From Welwitschia mirabilis (lineage: Eukaryota; Gnetophyta; Gnetopsida; Welwitschiales): a DNA stretch of 64,000 bases. The stretch spans positions 233,053,205 through 233,117,204 of the forward strand of contig JBOZIK010000001.1 of assembly GCA_051453625.1 (NCBI GenBank). The letters are read 5' to 3'. Each line of letters starts with the position of its first letter. Position 1 is the stretch's first letter. Made by a program: the position numbers and the translations under genes. The notes under the pieces were generated by a model that saw nothing but the letters and a program-made list of their open reading frames with translations, searched no databases and was not told the origin of the DNA. This document shows, piece by piece, positions 23,601-33,950 of the stretch.

Positions 23601-23689
23601 TCTCTAAATAAGTAACAAATTCATTAGTTGAAATTATAAATCCTTCAATTCTTTCTTTCCTTGCCTACTTGCAAAAAGGGAAATCTTGC

Positions 23690-24190
23690 TATAAGTCATA
23701 AATTATTTTGAATAAATACTTCCGTAAACTCATATAATTAAGAAAATGTCTTCTTCTACTTAATGCATCAGCAATAACATTAGCGTTTCCCTCATGGTAG
23801 TTTATTGTTAAACCAAAATTCTATAGACATTATACCCATCTCCTTTTCCTCAGATTGAGATGGGGTTGAGTGTGAATGTACTTGAGCCTCTTATGATCTG
23901 TCCATATTTTAACTCTTTCTTCAAATGGGTAGTGCCTCCAAATTTTAAGTGCATGAATTATAATGGCTAGTTCTAAGTCATGTATAGGATAGTTCTTTTC
24001 ATGATTCTTTAACTATCTCGATGCATAAGTAATAAATCTTCCTTCCTACATTAATACTACCCCTAATCCTTTCCCAGAAGAATATGTATAAACTATATAA
24101 GTTTTTCCTAGTTCTACAATTTTTAAAACAAGAGAAAATACAAGCACCTCCTTCAATTTTTGAAGGGATTCATTACATTAAGTAGTCCAT
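23690..24190 (-). pseudogene. Chromovirus RNase H
   Basis: Minus-strand blocks FITYASR, NYPIHDLELAIIIHALKIWRH, VKIWTDHKRLKYI and NVIADALSRR follow in the order seen in Ty3/gypsy RNase H, where the family has YATHDLELAAVVxALKxWRH, TDHKSLKY and VADALSR. Stops are scattered through it. Confidence 0.8.
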
Positions 24191-25097
24191 TCAAAGGGAT
24201 GATCCTTTCTTAACAAGGTTATGAGAGGGATGACAATCTTAGAAAAGTTTGAAATGAACCTTCAATAATATCCTGGTAAACCAAGAAAATGCCTTACCTC
24301 TATCACTTATTCTGGATTAGAAAAATCTACCACTACTTTTACTTTACTATTCATAATGATTCCTTTTTTAGATATTACATATACTAGAAATTTAATCTTT
24401 GTTAATCAAAATTCACATTTTTCAGGATTGGCATAGAATTAGTTCTTTCTTAACATCTCTAATACAATTCATAGATGCTTCTCATGCTCTTTCTTGATTA
24501 TTGAATGTATCAGAACATCATTAATAAATATCACCATAAATTCATCAAGGTATGCTTGATAAATATTATTCATGATAGTTATAAATGTAGTAGATGCATT
24601 GGTAAGTCCAAATGGAACTATACAAAATTCATAATGGACATACCTTATATGAAATGCTATTTTGCAAATGCCTTATTCTTTTATTCTAATTTGGTAATAG
24701 CCTAACTTAAGATCAATAGTTGAGAAAAAATTTGCAAATTTTAGTTAATCAAAAAGGTCTTCTATCCTAGGCAAAGGATAACTCTTCTTAACTATTATCC
24801 TGTTCAACATTCTATAGTCCATACACAACCTTAATCCATCATTCTTCTACTTAACAAAAAGAAGTGATGCATCCTAAAGAGAAATACTTAGTCTAATTAA
24901 CTTCTTATCTAGAAGAATGTTAAGTACATCCTTAATTCTGCTAGTTCCACAAGAGGCATTTTATAAGGTGATTTTGAAATTGATTCTGATCCTTCTTTAA
25001 GGATTATCTTAAACTCCTCTGCCCTTTTTAATGGACAACTTGATAGATCTTTTAGAAAAACATTTAAGTATTCCTTCACAACTAGAATATCTGACAA
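24190..25097 (-). pseudogene. Chromovirus reverse transcriptase
   Basis: Starts from the linker VVKEYLNVFLKDLSSCPLKR at 25,097, the block preceding RT in Tekay/Del-like elements. It continues through [36 protein letters not shown] and a catalytic box read as FINDVLIHS. In active enzymes this box is Y/F-x-D-D, so the first catalytic Asp has become Asn by one G>A step. Frames are broken by stops. Confidence 0.85.
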
Positions 25098-25164
25098 GTT
25101 TGGCTCATGCTACAAAGAATGTTCAAATTTAATGATCTTATAAACTTGCTCATGCCTAACTTCT

Positions 25165-25560
25165 CTTTTTATTTTATTACCTATACTTAATTTTTCTAAC
25201 ATAGGTTTTGATAAGATTTGCAAGTTTATTCTTCTTTCTCTAGAATCTATTACTGATACCTTTCTATGATATCAATCTATCTGTGCCTTATTATCTTGAA
25301 ACCAATTCATTTCTAAAATGATATCAAAGTATCCCAACTCCAGAACTAGCAATTGTATTTTGAATTTTAAATCATCAATTCAGAATATAGACGAAGGAGT
25401 TTTACTAATTGTTTTTAGTTATCTACCATCTAAAAGTTATATAATTAATTGCTTAGTTTTTAGAAGTTATAAAAATATCTTACTAGCTATGTCATAGAAA
25501 ACAAAGGAATCAGATGCACTTGGATTTAATAAAAGCTTCATATGAAGGTTTAATAATGTA
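25165..25560 (-). pseudogene. Chromovirus aspartic protease
   Basis: Between gag and RT the minus strand shows a worn active-site region (SASDSFV, for the usual S/T-G-A-T/S-x-S-F-I/V) and later LGYFDIILEMNWF for the expected xDFDVILGMDWL. It would cut the polyprotein. The spacing is right; the catalytic Asp is not clearly kept. Confidence 0.7.
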
Positions 25561-25564
25561 TCTA

Positions 25565-26640
25565 AAATTTGATAAATTACTTCTAGTTGAGGCCTTCCCT
25601 AGAGACTGAGGCATATAACTTTCTAACATCTGAAGGAGTAGATTCTTCTTTCTTCCTTTCAGGGCAATCTTTAAGATAGTGAGGTCCTTGGCAAAAAAAA
25701 TACTTAACATTTTTGACATTAGTAAGATGATTGTTTCTTAGTGGTCTAATAATTCTACCTCTTTCTTTAGTTGGTTGCATCTATGCTCTTCCCTATGATT
25801 AAAATGTTTTTCTATTATTGACTATAGCCATATTCACTCTGGCTCTTCCCTTGAACATACTTGTATTTTGATTAAATGCCTTTTTTTATGATTGAATTCT
25901 TTCATTATCATGAGGTATTTTTCTTTTCTCTCTAATGTTTCTATTGGTGGACCATGATTCTTCACTAAATTTGGCCTTCTCTGAGGCTTCTACAATGGTT
26001 TTCGGTTGGAATAATTTGACTTGGTTTTGAATTATAGGATGCAACCAATCATGAATTCATGAACCTTTACTTCTTCGCTTCTTGCTAACTCAGGAACATA
26101 TTGTAAGAACTTCATGAATTTATGTTCATATTAAGCTATCATTATGAAATCCTATTTAAGACTATATAACCTATTAGCCTTTATATTCAAGAAAAATGCT
26201 GATATATACTTGCTTCTAAACCTTTCTTCAACGCCTCCTAAGAAATGGACAATGGAAGAAGTACTCAAAGCTTTTCTACATTCCATTGTAATGCTACTCC
26301 CTTTACAAGATGATGGGCTACTAGTAATGCCTTTTTCTTAGAGGTAAAATTAAATAAATCCAAATCTCTTTTCATAGAGATTAATCACGCCTCTACATTA
26401 GATGTGCTATCAACACCCTCCAAAGTTGAAGGGTTCATTCTTTTGAATTGCATCATTATTTTCCTGAGGGATTTGCCATTTTTCCTACCATCATTCTGTT
26501 CATGTAGTTCATATACAAGATTATTAATTGCATATACTAAGGAGGTATTTCTAGTTGGTCTATTCATTACTCTTCTAGAATCCATAATAATTCTAATAGT
26601 TTAATTATAGATATTATTATTTCCAATTTCCATGACAATC
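25565..26640 (-). pseudogene. Chromovirus gag
   Basis: Two well preserved pieces. The capsid start in the 26,385-26,585 frame has MQFKRMNPSTLEGVDST, matching the family FxxxxPPxFxGxxDP. The zinc knuckle in the 25,583-25,780 frame reads YFFCQGPHYLKDCPER, where the first Cys of the C-x2-C-x3-H-x4-C knuckle is Tyr, a single G>A change. The stretch between is frame-shifted. The plus-strand frame 26,404-26,604 is its shadow. Confidence 0.8.
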
Positions 26641-26781
26641 AATTAACTTGTAAAGGAGATACACTAAGAAGATTCGCATTAAATAAGTTAGGAATTATTG
26701 AAAATTATTCCTAGTGCTCTTGCTAACCTAGGCTCTAATGAAATGACTCCATAGTAATTATGCCCAGTAAAATCGCAACTT

Positions 26782-26797
26782 AGGCTCTAATATCAAA
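26782..26797 (-). promoter_or_regulatory. Chromovirus primer-binding site (tRNA-iMet type)
   Basis: On the minus strand TTTGATATTAGAGCC directly follows the LTR end. It matches the initiator-Met tRNA site TGGTATCAGAGC with G>A and C>T wear. A second GGCTCTAAT lies about 50 bases to the left on the plus strand. Confidence 0.75.
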
Positions 26798-28143
26798 TGT
26801 AAAACCCCACATTCTTATAGTTGAAATATGGCCTATAGATAACTAGGATTCGGTGAGAGATAAGGTTTGATTTTTAAATTTAAAAATATGGGAAGGATTC
26901 AAAGAAATATTTAGTTAAAGGATAAAGATAATATTATTCTAGTAATTTAAAAAATTTAATTAAATAAGTTAAAATTTGATTTAAAATTGAGTTTTTGAAA
27001 AAAGTATTAAACCTAGAAAATTTCTTTATACCAATATTTCTTTATTAACCAAGATTACATAGATTCCTAATTTGAAGTCATGGAGGATAGCCTTAAAATA
27101 ATTATATTTTTAAGGTGTCAAGGTTATATAAAGCAATGTAAATACTTAATAAGTGACTTAAAAAGATCTATAAAACTAGAAACACACTAGGAATAGATCT
27201 TAGGACCTGTGTAATGAAATTTAAGTAACTTAACTAGTACATTATGAAGCATAAAGTTGAAATGGATTGGAAGTATAGGAAATATCTATCATGATAAAAT
27301 AATGACAAGATCATGCTACAAGGATGGTAGGGTTTCATCTTACCTAAACAACACTAGAAACTTAATCAAGGATATTAAAATGGATGAGGGCATGCAAGAG
27401 TGAAAATCAAGATTGAAGAAATCACAAGAAAGTAATTTGCAGGTAAGAGAACTTTTCAGTGAGAGGAGAAATCACCAAAAATGCAGCTAAGGAATGATTT
27501 TTTTGAGAGAAAAACTAGGAGTTACAAGCAATGGAATGCTAGAGAAAAAAATGGATAAATCACTCAATGGATTTCAGCTTAATTTTATTTTCTTGAGATA
27601 TTGAATGCAAGAGGGGCATGATGAAACAACATTAGAATAAACGTTTAGGAAAGAAAAGGATGAAATGCTCAAGGAATTGAAACATTGGCAAGAATTATGT
27701 ATTAATTTAATCATATAAATGGGTAGGAATGTTTCTAGATTGGAATTTAATTGATTGGTCATTTATTCCACTAAGTAAGGACCTCATTTTTAAAATAGAA
27801 TGTAAGGAAAGTTTTATGAACAGCGCTAAAGATTGAGAGCTGTGTTTTCTTGGCAATGAAGTTTTCTAATGCTTCAGCTGGGAGAATGTTAGTAATGTAC
27901 CTAGAGCATGTGAATTATTTGCTCAAGAAAAATAAGGATTTCTTAAGAGAAAATTCATTATCAATGTCATTCCACTAGGTAATAGCCTTTCCCATTAGTC
28001 TCAAGCCTAATAATGCACTGGGACTATACCTCTGAAATTCTTAACTACCAAGGCCTCTTTCTTACTAAAAATCTATTGTGTCTTCAAAGAAAATCAAGAT
28101 GGACCCAGTGTTTAATTTATTTAAGAGCATAATGCTTCTTGGG

Positions 28144-28225
28144 TAGCATTAGCTCAATGGTCTAACAGTAAGAGTCAATTATTGAAAAAGGAAAGGTGAA
28201 GATTCAAATCCTCTTATGAATGCTA
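28144..28225 (+). repeat. tRNA-like module in the chromovirus 5' LTR
   Basis: Reads as a tRNA-derived sequence on the strand opposite to the element. Ends TAGCATT and AATGCTA are complementary. The A-box-like TTAGCTCAATGGTCTAACAG is followed by AAGAGTC, giving a GCTC/GAGT D-stem. The T-arm has loop TTCAAAT with stem GAAGA/TCCTC (one mismatch, restored if A was G). No clear anticodon stem. It may be an old SINE head captured in the LTR, or a native LTR part. Not a working tRNA gene. Confidence 0.65.
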
Positions 28226-29171
28226 ACAACCCTCATCTTTTGTTAATTAGTTTCCCCTCTTCTCCATAAAACCTAAACTTCAAAACCTTAAATTAAATTT
28301 AAAGGGTCTTTTCTACTAGCTAATCTTACAACCCTTAAATAATTTCAAGAGGAGAAGTAACTTCTTTTCTTGGGGTTTGAATTCTTTTCGGGAGGAGAGA
28401 AAGCCTCTTGTTCAAATTTAAAAGAAAATTTATCAATAATACATTAATGAAACTTCTGAGAGATTCAAGGAAACATCAAATTAACATGAAAACTTATTAA
28501 GATTATCCAATATGTTATCCAAACATAGTATGAAATAAAATTATGCACAAACTCATGTTTATCCCAAGAAGGTTCTCAAGAGTTCACAAATTTTCAATTT
28601 AACATCCAATACAATATTGCATAAATACATGGCTAAGATCCAAGATTTTAATAAATTTCATCAAATAATAACTGAAATATATGATCTCAAATAAATAAAA
28701 ATTATTATTAAAATTTTCAAGAGTTAGATAATCATCATTTCATATATCATAAAATTTTAAAGTAAACTTCAACTACTGCAAGCCACACACTTATGAATAA
28801 ATAGAGTTTGTCTCTAATCATAATAATAGATAACTTATTAAGTGTTCATGTATTTTAGGAATCTTAGCCAAAGAGAGATTATAATTAATTAGAAAATTTT
28901 CCACTAAAATAGAGCCAATGATCCTTCATATACTCAGGTCCGTCTTAGTAATTAGACTCTGTATTTACCACCTCTTATAAAAAGTATGAAATGAGAACTA
29001 TAAAAATCTCATAGCCCCTAGTATGGTCCAGGCAAGAATAGGTAGTTTGGCAAGAATCTTCAAGAATTAGGATAGAAAAGACAAATCAATACTTCAAGAA
29101 TATCAAAATATAATATAGACACTAACTTTATGGTTATGAATGAGAATATTAAATATAATAAATATCTCAAT

Positions 29172-29432
29172 CACTTTACTACCTCATTTGGTGATCTCTG
29201 AAGCCCACTTCCTTATTCAGTGATTTGTGATTCTCATAAATATATATATAATATCAATTTTCATTAACTTCACTACCTGGTTCAATGATTTGTGAAGCTC
29301 ACTGTCTCAATTGATGATCTATGGTAATATAATATCCCCATTACCTCATTTAATGATTTATGGGATTCTCACTTCACTGCCTCATTTGGTGATCTATGAA
29401 TTCCATTACCTCATTTTAGTGATTTGTGTAAA
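29172..29432. repeat. 30-bp minisatellite in the chromovirus 5' LTR
   Basis: About seven units related to CACTGCCTCATTCAGTGATC, less regular than the partner array at 21,085-21,355 and interrupted by a TA run near 29,240. Confidence 0.8.
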
Positions 29433-30589
29433 TCCATAACCATAAGTTCAAACAAACAAGATTAAGAAACTAAGATAGGTTTGATCACAACACATCACCT
29501 CAATCACAGATTTCAATAGCAAGATGACAAAGTGAATACGATAGGTTAAATCATAGATTTTCATCTCATCTAAGAAAGATAATCTCAAGATATTGAGAAA
29601 AAGGGTAAATGAAGATGAGACATGCATCAGAACAAAGTTTTTCTTGTTCAACCATCACATGATTTAACATTTAACATATAGGAATATAATACATGGTGAT
29701 CTTAATAAAAAATGCATAAGCAAGGACCATCAAGAAAATACAAAGGTATAGAACCATACCTGTATGTTTTCTATTTGAAGATCTTCCAAGTTTTTTAGAG
29801 CTCCTAAGCCTCCTAAGCTTCTAAGATTTCAATGAAAGATTTTTTTTTTTTTTTGCAAAATAAAATATATTTGAGGAAGTAAGGACTCTATTTAAAGTGA
29901 GATAACAAGCATAAGATGATAAAACTCAAAGAAACGAAAGGAAATAACATGAATGATGATTAAGAGGAGGGTTAGATAATGTCTAATAAAATATTTCCTG
30001 GCCACCAGGTGTTTTTAATAATATAAATAAAGATAATGCTTCACATTTAATAATGAGGAAAAAGGATAAATAACATGTTTTCAGAATATACATTTAATCA
30101 AGTATAATTTCTAAGAAGTGCTTAAGTAAACAAAAGAAATAATTTCTACCACAGGAACATTTCGAAATTGTATGAAAACATTTAATCAAAAGGTAATCAT
30201 ACTACAAAATAATAAGACTTCATCTTACAAACATAACATTTATAATAATTAAAGGTTTCAAATACTTCAATATTTTCTAAATATTTCATTAAACATAAAC
30301 TTTTCAAACTTTATAAGAAAAGTAAAAATGGAAACATGACAATAGAAATAATTAAAATATGAATCTATAAAATATTTACTCCTATTTCTACTTATTGTAA
30401 AGATTTCTATCAAGTCAAAGATGTATAACTAAAGAAATCTAAGAAAAGAAGGGCTTGTGAGCACACTGATAGAAACATAAACTAAGTGTTATTTACTTTC
30501 ATATGTTTAAAAAGGGCTCAAAACTAGCTTCTTATGCATTTTTAATTTTAGATTTATAGTGTCACATATGTCTAGCCTTTACAAGATGT

Positions 30590-30830
30590 TTATAATGCAA
30601 AAAAAGAACTATCATGAAAGATGTCTTCTTACTAAATAATTAAAGTCTTAGCTGTAATCAGAAAAGATGTCTATGAATAAAATAATGTATATAGTGAAAA
30701 AACAAGATGCTTACCTATTTGAAAGACATCTCTTTTAAAGTTTTAATAGCTGACAGTTAAAGACATCTTTACTAAAGACATCTGTAAATTCAATGATATC
30801 TTAATCCTAGATATCTTTAGACTTGAAAGA
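30590..30830 (-). repeat. AGACGTCT-type motif cluster after copia-B pol
   Basis: Several AGATGTCT and AGACATCT copies, including the block AGACATCTCTTTTAAAG. The place, between pol and the env-like ORF, is the same as in copia-A at 4.4-4.9 kb. Confidence 0.65.
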
Positions 30831-30949
30831 TGTATATGCTACATTCTTGAAAACTTTTAGAGTATCTATTAAAATTAAATCAACTCACAAATGATACAAC
30901 AAATGAGATACTAAGTTCAAATTTAGAAAAGATTTACCTAATGACTTAA

Positions 30950-31650
30950 TTAATTGAGAAAGGCTCAATCCCCAAGATTTGGCATATCTCAATAAACCTT
31001 TTATCAGTTAATAATTTTGTGAATACATCTACAAGATAATCTTACATTTTGACATACTTCGGTGAAATATCCTTGATTTACACATGTTCTATAAGAAAAT
31101 GATGTTAAATCTTGATGTGCTTTATCCTTGAATGTTGAATAAGATTTTTAAATATTTTGATTACACTCTTATTATCCTAGTAGATTTAAATACTTCCTAT
31201 TTTTAGTTTAAAGTCCTTTAATATCTACTTCATCCATAGTACCTGTGCACAATATCTACCTATAGTAATGTATTTAGCTTTGGCTATTAAAAAAGCAATT
31301 GATTTTTTCTTCTTGCTACTCTAAGATACCAAACATTTTATTAATAGGTAGCAACAATCACTTGTACTTCTTCTACCATCCTTTCAACCTATCCAATTTG
31401 CATCAGAATATATAACTAGATTAACAAAGAAGTCCTTTGAGTACAAGAGATCATAATTAGTACTACCTTTGAAATAATGAAAAATTCTCTTAATCATAGT
31501 GAGATGTGATTCTATAGGATTTCTTTAATTGCATGCATAAATACCTATACTAAATAAAATATCAAGTTTAATTGTAGTACAATAAATTCAACTATCAATT
31601 TTACTTGATCTTAATACTTTATTCATCCTTATCTAATTTTATGCTTTGAT
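30950..31650 (-). pseudogene. copia-B RNase H
   Basis: Minus-strand blocks AFLIAKAKYITIGRYCAQ (family: ALSTAEAEYxAAxxCCxQ), VLWMK, and IYWDNKSVIKIFKN then HSRIKHI (family: CDNxSAIxLSKNPVxHxRTKHIDI) come in the right order. Only C>T or G>A steps and a few other changes separate them from the family. Interrupted by stops. Confidence 0.8.
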
Positions 31651-32500
31651 TCATTGGCATGTCCTTTAACTTACAGTCCTATAACCCATAGTTATCTAGT
31701 AAATTCTTGGTATATTTACATTAGGAAATAAACATACCTTATCAGTATTACATAACTTGTAGATCCAAAAACTTTCTTATCTCTTCCATGAGATTCATTT
31801 AAAATTCATCCCATAGATCTTGGAAAATTTCTTATACAATAATTCATTAATAGCACCAAACATAATATCATCAAGATATATTTGCACTATAGTAAAGTCA
31901 TTACCATTCATCTTTGTAAACAAAGTAACATTAGACATACATCTTTTGAATTCATTTTCTATTAGGGGACTCGAAATCTTTTCATACCAAGCTTTAAATG
32001 CTTGTTTAAGTTGATAGATGGTCTTTTCTAATCTATTTTANNNNNNNNNNNNNNNNNNNNNNNNNNNNNNNNNNNNNNNNNNNNNNNNNNNNNNNNNNNN
32101 NNNNNNNNNNNNNNNNNNNNNNNNNNNNNNNNNNNNNNNNTCTATTTTATATTATCTACATATTATAAAAGTTAGTAAAGCCTTAATGTTACTTAATATA
32201 CATATTTTCCTATAGAACTCCATTCATTAATATACTTTTAACATCCATTTGATAAAGCTTAAATATTTCATACATGAAAAATTTAGAATCATTCTAATTG
32301 ATTTCATATGTGCTACTATAGAAAAGATCCATTTAAAGTCTACTCATTCTTATTAATTGTACCCCTTGACCATTAGTCTTGCATCTATTGATGCTTTGAT
32401 TATCATTTATCATATTTCTAAACAACTATTTTATTTCTATTATAGGTCTATTTATTAGCATTGGAATAAATTTCCAAACATCACATTGTTCAAACTGATT
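31650..32500 (-). pseudogene. copia-B reverse transcriptase
   Basis: The catalytic block reads IVQIYLDDIMFGAI near 31,850-31,900 on the minus strand, against the family YVDDIIFGAT. It is followed by FLGLQ-like and KYTKNLLDNYG blocks and by LKDMPMN and IKLDKDE, the usual connection to RNase H. A 100-N gap (32,041-32,140) and stops break it. Both catalytic Asp codons are still present. Confidence 0.8.
32041..32140. other. Assembly gap, 100 N
   Basis: Lies inside the copia-B reverse transcriptase. Bases on both sides share TCTATTTTA, hinting at overlapping contig ends. Confidence 0.99.
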
Positions 32501-33099
32501 TAACTTTTGTTGCATATCTAACATCCAATGTTCATCACTTTTAGCCTTATTGAAATTATTTAGTTCCACTTAAGTGGTATAGGCTACATATCCACAAAAT
32601 TCCTTAGTTTGTCCTCTTGTTTACATACCATTATATGGAATACCAATGACGTTGCTAGTTGAGTGAATCTTTTTTAGTCTAATCATTTATGTATAGGTTT
32701 CTCTTTTAGGTTCTTATTCCTTTTCTTCTTCACTATTATATTGTATAAATGATTTGTTAGTAGTTTATTTCAATTGTATGAGCATGTACTCATCTTGCAC
32801 ACAAATAAATGTTAAGTGCATATCATCACTCTTAACATTTATAGCTTCTTCTAGCACATGTGTTCTCTTGTTGAACACTTAATAGGATTTGATAATTATT
32901 AAATAACCTATAAGAATACCTTCATCAACCTTGAAATCAAAATTTCTAGACTAATCATTTTCATTTATAATAAAACATTTCAAACTAGATACATGAAAAT
33001 AACTTATTGTAGGTTTCATTTTATTAGAACTCTATGAGAAATGTAGCAAGTAGTGTTAATGAATTCTAATAAAAAATAATAATGAATGTATTGGTTATG

Positions 33100-33950
33100 C
33101 ATCATTTTCATAGCCATCTCCTTTAGTATCGATTTTTTTTTCCAACTACTCCATTTTATTGTGATTTCTTAGAGTTGAGAATTGGTGGTGAACATTAAAT
33201 CTCTCACAAAATTCCTTTAACTTTAAATTAACAAGTTTTATACCATTATTACTTCTTATTATTTTGATCCTGTATCCTTTTGATTCTATAACTTGATACA
33301 AAACTTAGAAAAGATGTTAAAATCCTTATTATTGTATGTGAGAAAGGCCACTCATGTAAAACCAAAATAAGTACTAATTATAGCTAAATAATAGTCTTTC
33401 TTACTAATATTTTTAGTAGGAAAAGGACTAATAATATGAATATAAAAGATATTTTATAGAAATAAAGTTCTTCTTATTAAACCTTATCCTTGTTTCTTTT
33501 TCTTTTAACAAACTTCACATACCTAGTCATCAAAGTTATATAATTTGAAAATTCCTCTTATCATATCCTTTCAGGAGAGAGTCTTTGATAGGTTCTCATT
33601 ATTGTGTTTAAGCTTTTTGTATCATATTCTTGCATTGCTTGTAGTACTTAGTAGACACTTAGTACTTTTGTCAAAAATATCATGCATGGTAGTAACATAC
33701 ACATTTGCTTTCTTTAGACAAATGGATAGAACTTTATCTTTTTTAGAGATAATCCTACAATAAAGTAAAAGAATAAGTGGTACAAACCCAATGTTTTCTT
33801 TCAAAGAAATCATAGAATAATTGTGTGGATGAGGCTTCTATCACATGTAGGGCAATCTCAAAATCTCCAACTTCATATGTGTTCCCTATAGTATTCCTTC
33901 AAATCCTTTTTCATATATCTTTCATGATGTCTTCTTGATGATGGTGAATA
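33100..33950 (-). pseudogene. copia-B integrase
   Basis: Around 33,180-33,120 the minus strand carries FSTLR, HNKMEWLEKK, the worn form of the family block FSAPxTPQQNGVVERKN at the end of the integrase core. A GAG-pre-integrase-like stretch lies near 33,620-33,500. Stops in all frames. Confidence 0.65.

Larger units (their letters stand above)
18697..30341 (-). mobile_element. Complete Ty3/gypsy chromovirus, nested in copia-B
   Basis: Bounded by two 3.5-kb LTRs that begin TGTAAAACCCC and end in ACA when read on the plus strand. Flanking pentamers are ATAGG (18,692-18,696) and ATAGA (30,342-30,346), a 4/5 target duplication differing by one G>A. On the minus strand the order is 5' LTR, initiator-Met PBS, gag, protease, RT, RNase H, integrase, chromodomain, PPT, 3' LTR, which is the chromovirus order. 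Over the first 100 bases the LTRs differ at roughly one base in ten by eye, so the insertion is old. Domain order and the chromodomain fit a Tekay/Del-like lineage. Confidence 0.9.
26798..30341 (-). repeat. Chromovirus 5' LTR (3.54 kb)
   Basis: Partner of 18,697-22,264. It contains the better preserved tRNA-like module (28,144-28,225) and the second minisatellite array (29,172-29,432). Ends at ...CATGACA at 30,341. Confidence 0.9.
14821..33950 (-). mobile_element. Ty1/copia element copia-B, interrupted by a chromovirus
   Basis: Minus-strand order from the right: integrase core (about 33,950-33,100), reverse transcriptase (about 32,500-31,650), RNase H (about 31,650-30,950), a motif-rich spacer (30,830-30,590), then an 11.6-kb foreign insert (18,697-30,341), an env-like region (18,660-16,640), the PPT (16,612-16,625) and the 3' LTR (16,611-14,821). 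The order matches copia-A, and with the insert removed the pol-to-LTR distance (about 2.7 kb) is close to copia-A's 2.95 kb. I could not find gag or a 5' LTR to the right of pol. It is dead, with many stops. Confidence 0.75.

Noticed and set aside
28144-28225. A functional tRNA gene
   Set aside because: No clear anticodon arm, mismatched stems, and location inside an LTR in two worn copies.
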